A DNA stretch of 64,000 bases from Salinimonas lutimaris (GTDB taxonomy: Bacteria; Pseudomonadota; Gammaproteobacteria; Enterobacterales; Alteromonadaceae): assembly GCF_005222225.1 (NCBI RefSeq), contig NZ_CP036536.1, positions 396,001-460,000 of the forward strand, read 5' to 3'. The stretch's first letter is position 1. Each line of letters starts with the position of its first letter. Below are positions 1-10,170 of this stretch, piece by piece. Below the pieces are notes generated by a model. The model saw nothing but the letters and a program-made list of their open reading frames with translations, made no database searches and was not told the DNA's origin. A program made the position numbers and the translations under genes.

Positions 1-1782
1 CCGCTATCAGCAGTAAAAGGCAATATCCGGTTCAGAAACGAAAATATCAGCAGTACCGATTTATCAGCAGATATGCTGGGCCAGCCGGTGGGTATTGAAC
101 TGACCGGCGCCAAGGGGAACCAGGGATACGAAGTTAATATCGGGGTGGGCGGCAACTGGGATGTGGCCCCGCTTATCAGTCGCCTGAATCCGGATATGAC
201 CCGTTATCTGACAGGTCTGACTGACTGGCAGGCAAATGTCTCGCTGGCACTGCCTGAACAGGGTTTTCATTATACTGCCAGCGTGATCAGCGACCTGCAG
301 GGCGTGTCCTCCAGCCTACCCAGCCCGCTGAATAAAAAATCCCCCCAAACAAAGCGCTTATCAGTGACCAGTCAGGGCGATCAGACTGCTTCTACTATCA
401 CCGCCATGCTGGGTAAAAACACCACCTTTAACGGCGTATTACCGCACCGGGAGATGCAGTTTTCCCGTGCTCATTTAGCGTTGGGAGAAAGCGAGCAGAC
501 GAGTCTGGGAACAGGCTTTAGTATCGCGGCTAATCTGCCAGCGTTAAATTTAACTGACTGGTACAAGGCCATAGAGCTTTTGATTAGCGGGGTAAAAGAC
601 AATGGCAGTGACAAACCTGGGTTGTTTGCCGTGCCCCGGCGTATTTTTATCAACACCGATAATCTGGTCGTGGGCGGACAGGCGCTGAGCAAAGTGGATA
701 TTGTTGCTAAACAACTGAATAATAACTGGCTGCTGGATATTAACTCGGATCAGGCCCGGGCCAGAGTCAACCTGTACGATGAGTGGTTGTCACGAGGTAT
801 TGAAATAGAAGCAGACTACATTAATTTTGCGCAGCTTGATGCGCCGGATGATGCGGTTCAGCATGACTGGGATCCGGCTACCCTGCCGCCGGTCTACTTT
901 CACTGCCGCCAGTGTTCGGTGCTGGGTAAAAAACTGGGTGAGGTGACGGTAGATGTTGTTAAAAGTCCGCAGGGTATGGAGATTCGCCAGTTGGCAGCGA
1001 CGGGCGAGCATCATCAGTTTTCCGGCAAAGGACGCTGGCAGGCGAATAGTAATATCACCGCTATCTCAGGATCACTGAAAAGTGATGATGCCGGGCAGAT
1101 GCTAACCAACTGGGGCGTGGACTCAGGAATCAAAGACTCATCGGCCAACATCGATTTTGAAGTGAGCTGGCCCAAAGCCCCTATGGATTTTTCTGCCCAG
1201 GACCTGCAGGGCAAGCTGAGCTGGCAACTATCTGACGGCTATCTTAGCGAAGTCAGCGATAAAGGCTCGCGCATATTTACCCTGTTCAGCCTGAATTCAC
1301 TGGTGCGAAAACTGAGTCTGGATTTTCGGGACGTATTTGCCCAGGGCTTTTTTTATGATGATATGAGCGGTACGCTGGAGATTGCTGATGGAAAAGCATC
1401 CACTCAGGATACGGTCATTGATGGCGGCGCCGGTGAGATAACCATTAAGGGCTATACCGACTTGATTGCCCGCCAGCTTAATTATCGGGTGTCGTTTACC
1501 CCAAATGTGACAGGAAACCTGCCGGTACTAGTGTATTTTCTGGCAACACCGCAGACCGCTCTGGCGGCACTGGCACTGGACCAGGTGCTGACCTCGGCTA
1601 AAGTAATTTCCAATGTGAATTATCAGGTCACCGGCACCTGGAGTGAGCCACAATTTGATGAAGTAGGTAGAGATAGTAAGGACATACCTTTACCGGCACA
1701 GAAGCAGGCGATTCCTGACAAGGAACAAATTCTGACACAGCCAGATCTGGAACGGTTAAACCTGGAGGTGCAAGATGGTTAA
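1..1782 (+). CDS. yhdP: YhdP family AsmA-like protein, C-terminal part (5' end outside window)
   Basis: The reading frame is open from the first base, so about 593 codons of the C-terminal part of a much larger protein are visible; YhdP proteins are usually about 1,270 residues. The visible part is rich in beta-strand-like alternation and ends with an AsmA-like C-terminal segment (the FTLFSLNSLVRKLSLDF stretch near positions 1276-1326, then the YRVSFTPNVTGNLPVL stretch). YhdP is an inner-membrane-anchored AsmA-like protein that bridges the periplasm and takes part in phospholipid transport to the outer membrane. Its stop codon overlaps the start of the following nitrilase gene by 8 bp, so the two are probably co-transcribed and translationally coupled. 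The family assignment rests on sequence character and on the yhdP-nitrilase-tldD order common in gammaproteobacteria. Confidence 0.85.
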   Translation, partial: PLSAVKGNIRFRNENISSTDLSADMLGQPVGIELTGAKGNQGYEVNIGVGGNWDVAPLISRLNPDMTRYLTGLTDWQANVSLALPEQGFHYTASVISDLQGVSSSLPSPLNKKSPQTKRLSVTSQGDQTASTITAMLGKNTTFNGVLPHREMQFSRAHLALGESEQTSLGTGFSIAANLPALNLTDWYKAIELLISGVKDNGSDKPGLFAVPRRIFINTDNLVVGGQALSKVDIVAKQLNNNWLLDINSDQARARVNLYDEWLSRGIEIEADYINFAQLDAPDDAVQHDWDPATLPPVYFHCRQCSVLGKKLGEVTVDVVKSPQGMEIRQLAATGEHHQFSGKGRWQANSNITAISGSLKSDDAGQMLTNWGVDSGIKDSSANIDFEVSWPKAPMDFSAQDLQGKLSWQLSDGYLSEVSDKGSRIFTLFSLNSLVRKLSLDFRDVFAQGFFYDDMSGTLEIADGKASTQDTVIDGGAGEITIKGYTDLIARQLNYRVSFTPNVTGNLPVLVYFLATPQTALAALALDQVLTSAKVISNVNYQVTGTWSEPQFDEVGRDSKDIPLPAQKQAIPDKEQILTQPDLERLNLEVQDG

Positions 1783-2596
1783 TCTGATCGCAATACAAAT
1801 GACATCCACACCGGATGTAGACGAAAACCTGGCATTTGTTGATGCCCAACTGGCCTCACTGACTGTCAGTGAGCCCACTCTGGTTGTAGTACCAGAGTGT
1901 TTTGCCCGCTTCGGAACACGGGACCGGGAACAGCTGGACATCGCCGAGGCCCGCTATACCGGAAAAATCTGTCAGGCCATGCAGGCGATGGCTAAACAGT
2001 ACGGCGTGTATCTGATCACCGGCACATTTCCTTTACAGGGCGATGAGGAAGATAAATTTACAGCCTCCTCACTGTTGATTGGTCCGGATGGTAAAGTCAT
2101 TGATGAATACCAGAAAATTCACCTGTTTGATGTAGCGGTGAAGGATAATACCGGCAGCTATAAAGAGTCGACCTACACTCAGCCGGGTCAGCGGGTGGTG
2201 ACCTGCAATACGCCAATCGGGCGCATTGGTCTGGCAGTATGTTATGATGTGCGTTTTCCGGGGCTGTTCAATGCAATGGGGGATGTAGATATTCTGGTCC
2301 TGCCCGCGGCATTTACGCGCTATACTGGTAATGCACACTGGCATACGCTGGTGCGAGCCAGAGCCATTGAAAAACAATGTTTTGTGGTTGCCCCTAATCA
2401 AACCGGTGACCATGCAAACGGACGGGAAACTTTCGGCCATAGTATTATTTATTCTCCGTGGGGAGATGTACTGGCAGAATGTGATACCCAACCCGGCATG
2501 ATTCAGGCTGCGGTTGATATCAGCGACCGGGATTCGCTGAAAACCAATATGCCGGTTAGCCAACACAATCAATTCAGGAGCGATTTTGTCAAATAA
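1775..2596 (+). CDS. Carbon-nitrogen hydrolase (nitrilase superfamily, Nit/deaminated-glutathione-amidase type)
   Basis: A 273-residue carbon-nitrogen hydrolase with the complete catalytic triad visible: Glu41 in VVPECF, Lys114 in EYQKIHLFD and Cys156 in [12 protein letters not shown]. The YDVRFP signature after the cysteine and the HLFD segment after the lysine are typical of the Nit1/YbeM branch, which removes the amide of deaminated glutathione as metabolite repair. Substrate is inferred from the branch, not shown. The start ATG at 1775 follows a GGAGG ribosome-binding site and overlaps the yhdP stop by 8 bp. Its own 3' end overlaps tldD by 11 bp, giving a tight yhdP-nit-tldD operon. No signal peptide, so the enzyme should be cytoplasmic. 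Confidence 0.9.
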   Translation: MVNLIAIQMTSTPDVDENLAFVDAQLASLTVSEPTLVVVPECFARFGTRDREQLDIAEARYTGKICQAMQAMAKQYGVYLITGTFPLQGDEEDKFTASSLLIGPDGKVIDEYQKIHLFDVAVKDNTGSYKESTYTQPGQRVVTCNTPIGRIGLAVCYDVRFPGLFNAMGDVDILVLPAAFTRYTGNAHWHTLVRARAIEKQCFVVAPNQTGDHANGRETFGHSIIYSPWGDVLAECDTQPGMIQAAVDISDRDSLKTNMPVSQHNQFRSDFVK

Positions 2597-4028
2597 CGTA
2601 GCACGCCATTTACTGACTGACTCAGGGCTGGATTTATCTGCTTTAGAAAATGCACTGGGCCAGATCCATCGTCATGATACAGATTATGCTGACCTGTATT
2701 TTCAGTCCAGTCAGCATGAAAGCTGGGTGCTGGAAGACGGGATCATCAAAGAAGGTAGCTATAACATCGAGCGTGGTGTCGGGGTTCGGGCCATCAGTGG
2801 CGAGAAAACCGGTTTTGCCTACTCCGATGAAATTAGCCCTGATGCACTGCTTAAAGCCTGCAAAGCCGCACGGACAATTTCTCCGGCTGGCGGCACGCAT
2901 CAGGTACAAAGCCTGAAGCAGGGTGAATACGCCGGACGTTACGACTCGGCTAATCCGCTGCTGGGCATGCAGGAAGCCGAAAAGGTCGCTCTGCTTAAGG
3001 CCGTGGATGCCTATGTACGTAAACAGGAACCGGGTATTAACCAGGTTGTGGTCAGTCTGACTGGCGTTTACGAAGAGGTGCTCGTGGCTGCCAGCGACGG
3101 TACGCTGGCGACAGATATTCGCCCGCTGGTGCGTCTGAATTGCTCAGTATTGCTGGAAAAAGGTGAGCGTCGTGAGCGCGGCAGCTCTGGTGCGGGTGGC
3201 CGTCATACCTATGCGTTTTTTGAGTCAGACCGGGACGGACGTCCTTATTACGAGAAACTGGCTGACGATGCCTTGCATATGGCGCGGGTGAATATGGAAG
3301 CGATTGCCTCGCCGGCCGGTACGATGCCGGTGGTACTGGGCAATGGCTGGCCTGGCGTATTGTTACACGAGGCTGTGGGTCATGGATTGGAAGGTGACTT
3401 TAACCGTAAAGGCGCATCCACATTCAGCGGCAAAATGGGCCAGCGTGTTGCAGCCAAAGGTGTGACGGTGATTGATGACGGTACGTTGCAGGATCGTCGT
3501 GGCTCTTTGTCGGTGGATGATGAAGGCACACCTACCCAGCACAATGTGTTAATTGAAGATGGTATTTTGACCGGTTATATGCAGGACAAAATGAACGCGC
3601 GTCTGATGGGAGTGAAGCCAACCGGTAATGGCCGTCGCGAGTCGTTTGCCCATCTGCCCATGCCACGTATGACCAATACCTACATGCAGGGTGGCCAGCA
3701 TGACCCGCAGGAAATTATCCAGAGTATCGAAAAAGGTATTTATGCACCTAACTTTGCCGGCGGTCAGGTAGACATTACTTCTGGCAAGTTTGTGTTCTCC
3801 AGTGCTGAAGCCTATCTGATCGAAAATGGCAAAATTACGGCGCCTATCAAAGGGGCAACACTGATTGGCAACGGCCCTGAAGTCATGCAGAAAATCTCCA
3901 TGATTGGCAATGACTCGGCACTGGATAATGGTGTGGGTGTGTGTGGTAAAGATGGTCAGTCGGTACCGGTAGGCGTGGGTCAGCCTACACTGAAAGTCGA
4001 TGAACTGACGGTAGGTGGTACGGCATAA
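2586..4028 (+). CDS. tldD: Metalloprotease TldD
   Basis: A 480-residue TldD, the zinc metalloprotease subunit of the TldD/TldE heterodimer that degrades unfolded peptides and matures some modified peptides and the CcdA antitoxin. The zinc motif HEAVGH is at residues 261-266 (positions 3366-3383), followed by [10 protein letters not shown] as expected for the family. Length matches the E. coli enzyme. The start is a TTG at 2586, preceded by AGGAG at 2576-2580, and lies inside the upstream nitrilase gene. That indicates translational coupling. The partner pmbA (tldE) lies 670 bp downstream on the same strand, separated by the convergent darP gene and a bidirectional terminator. The two halves of the protease are therefore probably transcribed separately. 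Confidence 0.95.
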   Translation: MSNNVARHLLTDSGLDLSALENALGQIHRHDTDYADLYFQSSQHESWVLEDGIIKEGSYNIERGVGVRAISGEKTGFAYSDEISPDALLKACKAARTISPAGGTHQVQSLKQGEYAGRYDSANPLLGMQEAEKVALLKAVDAYVRKQEPGINQVVVSLTGVYEEVLVAASDGTLATDIRPLVRLNCSVLLEKGERRERGSSGAGGRHTYAFFESDRDGRPYYEKLADDALHMARVNMEAIASPAGTMPVVLGNGWPGVLLHEAVGHGLEGDFNRKGASTFSGKMGQRVAAKGVTVIDDGTLQDRRGSLSVDDEGTPTQHNVLIEDGILTGYMQDKMNARLMGVKPTGNGRRESFAHLPMPRMTNTYMQGGQHDPQEIIQSIEKGIYAPNFAGGQVDITSGKFVFSSAEAYLIENGKITAPIKGATLIGNGPEVMQKISMIGNDSALDNGVGVCGKDGQSVPVGVGQPTLKVDELTVGGTA

Positions 4029-4046
4029 CTGCCACCTCGCCGATAC

Positions 4047-4074
4047 AAAAAAGCCCCGAAACCGGGGCTTTTTT
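4047..4074. terminator. Bidirectional Rho-independent terminator between tldD and darP
   Basis: AAAAAAGCCCCG, a short AAAC loop and CGGGGCTTTTTT form a strong stem with a U-run in either orientation. It lies between two convergent genes and can serve both. Confidence 0.9.
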
Positions 4075-4078
4075 GATC

Positions 4079-4627
4079 TTACGGCTCAATCACCGATTTT
4101 AAATACTGAAACAGTTCGCGGTAGGCTTTAGGCGCGGCGTTTTTCTCCCGCTCCTTTTTCACCTGACGGTGTAACTGACGCAGTTTCTGACGATCCAGCT
4201 CCGGATATTCCTCAACCAGTGGCTGAATAGCTTCATCCCCTTTATTGATAATATCTTCACGGGTCTTTTCCAGCGCATGAAAGGCCGCATTATTGGCCCT
4301 GTGCTGGTGAGTCAGTTTGGCCATAGCCTCTTTCACTGGCGCGGTGTCACGGCGGCGCAGCAGCTTACCGATAAACTGAAGCTGTCGGCGATAACCTTCT
4401 TTTTTACGGTTCTGGGCCCGTGCCTGATGAACCGCGTCGTGCAGTTCCTCGTCCATCGGAATCGTCGCCACATGGGCATCAGACAGGTTAACGATTTCTT
4501 CGCCCAGTTTTTGCAGTTCCGCAGACTGACGTTTTAATTCACTTTTACTTAGCGGTTCGTCGTACGCAAAGTCTTCCGCTTCGTCAAAGTAAGAATCTTC
4601 CTCAGAATGATGCTTGTGGTCGCTCAT
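4079..4627 (-). CDS. darP: Ribosome biogenesis factor DarP (YjgA, DUF615)
   Basis: A 182-residue acidic-then-basic protein of the YjgA/DarP (DUF615) family, which binds the late 50S precursor and promotes the active peptidyl-transferase centre conformation. The N-terminal 25 residues are His/Asp/Glu rich. The family core begins at the PLSKSELKRQSAELQKLGEE stretch and continues through the helical, highly charged C-terminus ending in LFQYLKSVIEP. Length agrees with the family. It is transcribed convergently with tldD, and its start is divergent from pmbA 69 bp away. Placement beside pmbA is the same as in E. coli, where yjgA and pmbA are also divergent neighbours, which supports the call. Confidence 0.92.
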   Translation of the reverse strand: MSDHKHHSEEDSYFDEAEDFAYDEPLSKSELKRQSAELQKLGEEIVNLSDAHVATIPMDEELHDAVHQARAQNRKKEGYRRQLQFIGKLLRRRDTAPVKEAMAKLTHQHRANNAAFHALEKTREDIINKGDEAIQPLVEEYPELDRQKLRQLHRQVKKEREKNAAPKAYRELFQYLKSVIEP

Positions 4628-4696
4628 TTAACTCTCATAGTGTTACACTGGTAATACAAGTATTTTGACACAGAGACCGGGATAGCGAAACTGACT

Positions 4697-6028
4697 ATGC
4701 AAATTGAACAGCAAATCGCCGAAATTCAAAACGTGGTAGATGATGTACTGAAGCTGGCCAAAGCCAAAGGCGCAACGCAGGCCGAAGCCAGTATGTCGAA
4801 AGTGCAGGGAATCGCTGTTTCATCCCGTATGAAAGATGTGGAGAACGTTGAGTTCACCAATGATGGCGGGCTGGGGATCAGTGTTTATGTCGGTAAGCAT
4901 AAAGGCAGTGCATCTACTGCAGACCTGAGCAAAGAGGCACTGGCGCTGACGGTGGAAAAAGCCGTGGATATTGCCCGTTATACCAGTGAGGATCCTTGCA
5001 CCGGTCTGGCAGACGAAGCCCTGATGGCGACCGAGTTCCCTGATTTGGATTTGTATCACCCGCAGGAGCTTGACCCTGAACAGGCGATGAAAATCGCGAT
5101 TGAAGCAGAAACAGCGGCACTGGAATACGATGAGCGAATCGTTAACTCTGACGGCGCCGGTTATAACGCCAATCTGGGGATGCGAGTGTACGGCAATACC
5201 CACGGTATCAACGCCGGTTACCCCAGCAGTCGCTATAGCCTGAGCTGTATGATGATTGGCGCCAGTGGCGACGATATGCAGCGTGATTACGCCTATACCG
5301 TGTCACGCATGGCCGACAAGCTGAAAAGCCCGCTGGAAGTCGGACAGGAAGCCGCAAAGGCCACGGTAGACCGTCTGGGTGCACGTAAAATCAATACCGC
5401 CAATGTGCCGGTACTGCTACACCGTGATGTGGCGTCTTCTTTGTTTGGTCACTATGTCAGTGCCATCAGTGGCGGTAATCTGTATCGCCGTTCCAGTTTC
5501 TTACTGGATAAACTGGGCGAGCAGGTATTTCCTGAGTGGCTGACTATTGAAGAACGTCCGCATCTGAAAGGCGGCCTGGCCAGCGCTAACTTTGATGCCG
5601 AAGGGGTGGCAACCAAAGATCTTAATATCGTGGAACAGGGACGCCTGGCTCATTACCTGTACACCACCTATTCATCGCGCAAACTCGGGACACAGTCTAC
5701 CGGTCACGCTGGTGGCATCCATAACTGGATCATCGGACATTCCGGCCAGACAGAGCAGGATCTGCTGCGTGAAATGGGCACAGGTCTACTGGTCACCGAA
5801 CTCATGGGACAGGGCGTCAGTGTGGTCACCGGTGACTATTCCCGCGGTGCGGCAGGTTTCTGGGTAGAAAACGGTGTGATTCAGTATCCGGTGCACGAAG
5901 TGACAATTGCCGGTAACCTTAAAGACATGTTTGCCAATATCCGGGCAATCGGCAGCGAGCGTGATGTTCGGGGCGGGGTGCAAACCGGCTCTGTGCTGAT
6001 TGATAATATGAAAATAGCCGGTAACTAA
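4697..6028 (+). CDS. pmbA: Metalloprotease subunit PmbA/TldE
   Basis: A 443-residue PmbA (TldE), the non-zinc partner of TldD. It is homologous to TldD but lacks the HExxxH zinc motif, as expected: at the equivalent place it reads NVPVLLHRDVASSLFGHY. Other family landmarks are GLGISVYVGKHKGSAST near residue 60 and the C-terminal EVTIAGNLKDMFANI segment. Together with TldD it forms the cytoplasmic heterodimeric protease. The start at 4697 has only a weak ribosome-binding site but gives the normal family N-terminus. A Rho-independent terminator follows directly. Confidence 0.93.
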   Translation: MQIEQQIAEIQNVVDDVLKLAKAKGATQAEASMSKVQGIAVSSRMKDVENVEFTNDGGLGISVYVGKHKGSASTADLSKEALALTVEKAVDIARYTSEDPCTGLADEALMATEFPDLDLYHPQELDPEQAMKIAIEAETAALEYDERIVNSDGAGYNANLGMRVYGNTHGINAGYPSSRYSLSCMMIGASGDDMQRDYAYTVSRMADKLKSPLEVGQEAAKATVDRLGARKINTANVPVLLHRDVASSLFGHYVSAISGGNLYRRSSFLLDKLGEQVFPEWLTIEERPHLKGGLASANFDAEGVATKDLNIVEQGRLAHYLYTTYSSRKLGTQSTGHAGGIHNWIIGHSGQTEQDLLREMGTGLLVTELMGQGVSVVTGDYSRGAAGFWVENGVIQYPVHEVTIAGNLKDMFANIRAIGSERDVRGGVQTGSVLIDNMKIAGN

Positions 6029-6051
6029 ATCTACCGGTTTACCCATAAAAA

Positions 6052-6077
6052 AACGCAGCTGATTCGCTGCGTTTTTT
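6052..6077. terminator. Rho-independent terminator after pmbA / arcA
   Basis: AACGCAGC, loop TGATTC, GCTGCGTT, then a T-run on the plus strand and an A-run before the stem, so it can also end arcA transcripts from the other strand. Confidence 0.88.
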
Positions 6078-6114
6078 GTTTCTGGTTTGTGTGAGCACCG
6101 GTAACAGTGATTGA

Positions 6115-6822
6115 TCAGCTATCTACAGTGCCACAGAAGCGATAACCTTCGCCGTGGATGGTTACGATCAATTCTTCATCACTTGGCTCTGACTCAAAGT
6201 GCTTACGGATACGGCGGATAGTCACATCCACAGTACGGTCGTTCGGACGCAATTCACGGCCGGTCATTTCCATAATCAGCTGCTCACGAGTCAGGATTTT
6301 ACCCGGATTACTTAAAAACAGATGCAGGGCACGGAATTCACTACGCGGCAGACGGAATTCTTTACCGCTTGGAGAAATCAGTGAACGACTATCGCCATCC
6401 AGCGTCCAGCCATTAAAGCTGACACGGCTTGGCAGATCATCATCTTCTGCTGAGTTAGTGGTGCGGGTTAACAGGTTACGCGCACGGATGGTCAGTTCAC
6501 GAGGGTTAAAGGGCTTGGTCAGATAGTCATCTGCACCGATTTCCAGACCCAGGATACGATCAACATCGTTGTCGCGGCCGGTCAGGAAAATCAGACCTAC
6601 ATTTTTACGGTCGCGTACTTCACGTGCCAGGATCAAACCATTTTTGCCCGGAAGGTTAATATCCATAATGACCAGATTGATTGCGTGATTCTCAAAAAAG
6701 TCGTGCATTTGATCGCCATTTTCTGCTTCAAATACATTATAGCCTTCGGCTTCAAACAAGCTCTTTAGCGTGGTACGGGTAACCACTTCATCTTCAACAA
6801 TTAATACATTCGGCGTCTGCAT
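6115..6822 (-). CDS. arcA: Response regulator ArcA (redox/aerobic respiration control)
   Basis: A 235-residue OmpR/PhoB-type regulator with very strong resemblance to ArcA along its length. The receiver domain occupies residues 1-120 with the acidic pocket Glu10-Asp11, the phospho-acceptor Asp54 in MDINLPG and Lys in YLTKPF. The C-terminal winged helix (about 135-235) includes [15 protein letters not shown]. In enterobacteria and relatives ArcA represses respiratory and TCA genes under low oxygen. A 144-bp gap separates it from the upstream sensor kinase on the same strand, enough for its own promoter. No ArcB gene is present in the window. Confidence 0.93.
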   Translation of the reverse strand: MQTPNVLIVEDEVVTRTTLKSLFEAEGYNVFEAENGDQMHDFFENHAINLVIMDINLPGKNGLILAREVRDRKNVGLIFLTGRDNDVDRILGLEIGADDYLTKPFNPRELTIRARNLLTRTTNSAEDDDLPSRVSFNGWTLDGDSRSLISPSGKEFRLPRSEFRALHLFLSNPGKILTREQLIMEMTGRELRPNDRTVDVTIRRIRKHFESEPSDEELIVTIHGEGYRFCGTVDS

Positions 6823-6966
6823 GGTGTTTCACACTCTTTTCACAATCAATTTAAGCAACATTCTGGTTAAAGTTTAAGCTTCGCTATCTGCATTGCAAGT
6901 AAATAACGAATAAAACATGACCTACGGTATGAGGGTTTGCCATAAATTTACAAGGCCTTAGCATTG

Positions 6967-8610
6967 TTAATTTACGGTTTCCTCTGATTTAGCACTTTCG
7001 ACAGGAAAAACGATAACAAATTCCACGCCACTGTTTTCTTCGTTCAGGAGCGTTATGGTACCGTTTAATACCTGCGTCACCAGATTATATACAAGATGCA
7101 TGCCCAGCCCTGAGCCGCCATGTCCCAGACGTGTCGTCACAAATGGGTCATAAATACGCTGACGAATATGAGCCGGAATCCCCTTCCCATCGTCCTTGTA
7201 AACTAATCGTAAGGTGTTGGCTGATGCTAATTCAGCCTTGATATCTATCTGACCGTTTTCCCGGTTCTCAAAGCCATGGACTACGGAGTTCATGATCAGA
7301 TTGATCAAAATTTGGTTTATCGGGCCAGCCTTTGTCTCAACAATTAAGGTAGGGTCACACGTTATGTTGATATTATGATGATGTTTTTTTAACTGGGGCC
7401 GTAAAGGTAGTAGTATCTCATTAAATAGCTGTAAAACGCAAAATGTTCGGTTAGTCTCGCTATTTTGATCGACCGCCAACTGTTTAAAGCTGTTGATCAG
7501 CTCTGCGGTACGGTCCAGGTTACGGCAAACAATGGCCAGGCTCTCCTGCGTTTCTTGCAAAAATGCTTCCAGCTGACTGGCTTTGAGCGAATTATCGTTA
7601 AATTCCTGTTGCAGTTGTCCCAGCCGATCCACGATGACCGAGGTAGCAGTAATACTCAGACCCAGCGGAGTATTCATTTCATGAGCCACGCCGGTGATGA
7701 GATCGCCCAGCGAAGCCAGCTTTTCATTTTCTATGACCTGTCTTTGGTACTGATGCAGTTTTTCCAGCGTTTGCAGTAGCTCGTGGTTGGCATCTTTCAA
7801 GGCTAGTGTGCGCTGGTTTACTATATCTTCAAGCTGTGTGTTGAGGGCTTTGTGCTTTTGCTCGACCTGTTTCTGCGTGGCCACGTAGTCCTGCATTCGC
7901 GACAGTAACAGGTTAACCGCGCTGCACAGCACATCGACCTCCTGCACGCTGGAGCCGGGAGCTCTGGCCCGGTAATTACGTTGTCGTGACGTATGCTGCA
8001 CAAAAGCTGATAGCTGTTCGATGGGTCTGATAAACAGACGCTGCAACCGTACGCCGAACAGGTAAGTCAATAGCAGCAATACAAACATTATCGACAGATG
8101 CAGCAAAATGCTTTTACCCACCTGCCGGTTAAACGTATCAGCACTGGCCTGCACATAGATATAACCCACATAGGTATGATTGAGCATGACCGGTAGCGCA
8201 TATTCTACGATGCCGTCGTGCAGCACCGGTTGACTGAGCCGGTCAAGCTTGTCAGGTTCGGGCGTGATGGCAGGCTGACCAGGCTGGTTGAATGACGCCA
8301 GAAAGGTCAGGTCATCCAGCTGTCGGGGATCGCTCCAGAATGCATGTGCATGCAGAATATTGTCTGCCTGAGCAAAACTGGCGAGAATATTTTCGGCTTG
8401 AGACGAGTTACCGGCAGAAATATCACTGGCCGCCAGATTGCTGACCAGCCGGGTAACAGAGGTGACTGAACCAAACAGTGCATTTTTGCTGGAGGAAATT
8501 TGCATATACACAGACAGGCCTGTCGCCAACACCAGAATGATGGTGACGATAGCCATGATGACCCAAAGAAACAGGCTGCGGATAGACAGCCGGGTCGAAA
8601 TATCGCTCAT
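6967..8610 (-). CDS. Membrane sensor histidine kinase (HAMP, HisKA-type, HATPase)
   Basis: A 547-residue membrane sensor. Visible parts in order: TM1 about 12-35, a periplasmic sensor region about 36-165 of CHASE-like size, TM2 about 166-187, a HAMP region to about 245, a coiled coil about 245-298, the phospho-acceptor His310 in GVAHEMNTPLG, and an ATP-binding domain with N box NLIMNSVVHGFE, G1 box KDDGKGI and G2 box GHGGSGLGMHLV. It has no receiver or Hpt domain, so it is not an ArcB-type phosphorelay kinase. It lies directly upstream of arcA on the same strand, which makes ArcA a candidate partner, but that is inference from position only. The signal is unknown. Confidence 0.88.
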   Translation of the reverse strand: MSDISTRLSIRSLFLWVIMAIVTIILVLATGLSVYMQISSSKNALFGSVTSVTRLVSNLAASDISAGNSSQAENILASFAQADNILHAHAFWSDPRQLDDLTFLASFNQPGQPAITPEPDKLDRLSQPVLHDGIVEYALPVMLNHTYVGYIYVQASADTFNRQVGKSILLHLSIMFVLLLLTYLFGVRLQRLFIRPIEQLSAFVQHTSRQRNYRARAPGSSVQEVDVLCSAVNLLLSRMQDYVATQKQVEQKHKALNTQLEDIVNQRTLALKDANHELLQTLEKLHQYQRQVIENEKLASLGDLITGVAHEMNTPLGLSITATSVIVDRLGQLQQEFNDNSLKASQLEAFLQETQESLAIVCRNLDRTAELINSFKQLAVDQNSETNRTFCVLQLFNEILLPLRPQLKKHHHNINITCDPTLIVETKAGPINQILINLIMNSVVHGFENRENGQIDIKAELASANTLRLVYKDDGKGIPAHIRQRIYDPFVTTRLGHGGSGLGMHLVYNLVTQVLNGTITLLNEENSGVEFVIVFPVESAKSEETVN

Positions 8611-8692
8611 GCTTTATTCTTAGTTTTGTCAGCCTATCGCTTTATACTGTCTCAAGCGAAGACAAAAGAAAAGCAGACCACCTGATTATTTT

Positions 8693-10132
8693 TTAATTCT
8701 TTAGCATAGTCTTATATAGCGTTTCATAGCGGCTGGCTGCATCCTGCCAGGTGAAACGCGTATCCATGCCCCGAATCTGCATATCACGGAACCGGGCCGG
8801 GTGCTCGTAATAAAAAAGCAGGGCACGGCGAATACAGGACAGCAAGGCCTCAGAGGTGGGTTCTGAGAACACAAAGCCGGTGGCCTTGTCAGCATCAGCC
8901 CCAGGATCCTTAACGGTGTCTTTAAGTCCGCCGACTGAACGTACAATAGGTAACGTGCCATAAGCCAGGCTGTACATCTGATTTAAACCACAAGGCTCAA
9001 ATTGCGAGGGCATCAGGAAAAAGTCCGCGCCTGCTTCTACCAGATGAGCATATTCACTGCTAAACCCGTTAATAAATGCAAATTGATCAGGGTGGTTATG
9101 AGCATACTCGCCCAGATCCATACACACACTGGGATCACCGGTACCCACAATCACCAGCTGAATATTATGGTCCATCAGCTCATCAAGGATAGGCAGCAAG
9201 TATCCGAACCCTTTTTGTTCGGTGAGCCGGCAGACCATGCCAATCAGAGGCACACCTTCTTTTTCCGGTAATCGTGACTGTTGTTGTAACACCTGTTTAC
9301 AGCGTTTTTTGGCAAACAGGTTTTTACTGTCAAAATTTTCCGGTAAAAACGAATCTGTGGCTGGGTTCCACTGCGTGTAGTCACAGCCATTCAAAATTCC
9401 GACTAAATCCCGCTGGCGGGTGACCAGGCGATCATGCAAACCATGGCTACCTAAGTTGGTCAGAAGTTCCTGCGCATAGTTAGGGCTTACCGTTGTGATT
9501 TTGTCGGCAAACTCAATACCGGTTTGTAGCATATTGATATAACCACCGTGTACCAGCGGCAAAATAGCCGGATGATGGCGTAAAAACGGAATCTCCTGTA
9601 GCGGGTGTACGCCCTGAAAGGCCGCGTTGTGGATGGTAAATACACTATTTGTACCGGCAAAAAAGCCGGTGTGATCGTTACGCAGTAAAAACGGCAGCAT
9701 CGCGGTATGCCAGTCATGACAATGAATAACATCCGGCTGTAGGGAAAGCGCCTGTAATGTGGTCAGACAGGCCCCGGAAAAAAAGCTGAAGCGCTCGCCG
9801 TTGTCATTAAATGCATCGTAAGCACTGCTGTACAGGCCATCGCGGTCAAAGTAGTCAGGATAATCCACAAAATAAACCGGAATATCGTTCCAGCTCAGTT
9901 GCCGCACAGCAAAATGATAGACCTGACCGGCCGTAAACAGGGTTTGAGGCGGACAGGCTTCGGCCAGATCATACTGGACTCTGATCGCCTGATAATAGGG
10001 CATGATAATGGCCACGTTGTGCCCGGCTTCTTTGAGCGCCAGTGGAAGCGCTTTGCCCACGTCAGCCAGGCCACCGGTTTTAACCAGGTCTTCTACTTCA
10101 GAAATCGCAAAAACTATATTCACCTTACGCAA
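8693..10132 (-). CDS. glgA: Glycogen synthase (ADP-glucose type, GT5)
   Basis: A 479-residue GT5 glycogen/starch synthase that elongates alpha-1,4-glucan from ADP-glucose. The N-terminal ADP-glucose-binding motif KTGGLADV starts at Lys18 (Lys15 in E. coli). The C-terminal half has the GT-B signature SQFEPCGLNQMYSLAYG with the catalytic glutamate, followed by IVRSVGGLKDTV. Length matches E. coli GlgA (477). No glgB, glgC, glgP or glgX lies nearby, so it is an orphan copy relative to the classical glg operon. It sits between a sensor kinase and rsmC, all on the minus strand, and a long palindrome lies in its 5' flank. Confidence 0.94.
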   Translation of the reverse strand: MRKVNIVFAISEVEDLVKTGGLADVGKALPLALKEAGHNVAIIMPYYQAIRVQYDLAEACPPQTLFTAGQVYHFAVRQLSWNDIPVYFVDYPDYFDRDGLYSSAYDAFNDNGERFSFFSGACLTTLQALSLQPDVIHCHDWHTAMLPFLLRNDHTGFFAGTNSVFTIHNAAFQGVHPLQEIPFLRHHPAILPLVHGGYINMLQTGIEFADKITTVSPNYAQELLTNLGSHGLHDRLVTRQRDLVGILNGCDYTQWNPATDSFLPENFDSKNLFAKKRCKQVLQQQSRLPEKEGVPLIGMVCRLTEQKGFGYLLPILDELMDHNIQLVIVGTGDPSVCMDLGEYAHNHPDQFAFINGFSSEYAHLVEAGADFFLMPSQFEPCGLNQMYSLAYGTLPIVRSVGGLKDTVKDPGADADKATGFVFSEPTSEALLSCIRRALLFYYEHPARFRDMQIRGMDTRFTWQDAASRYETLYKTMLKN

Positions 10133-10170
10133 CCTTAATCATGATTTGCAGCGGACCAACGTACCTGGTG

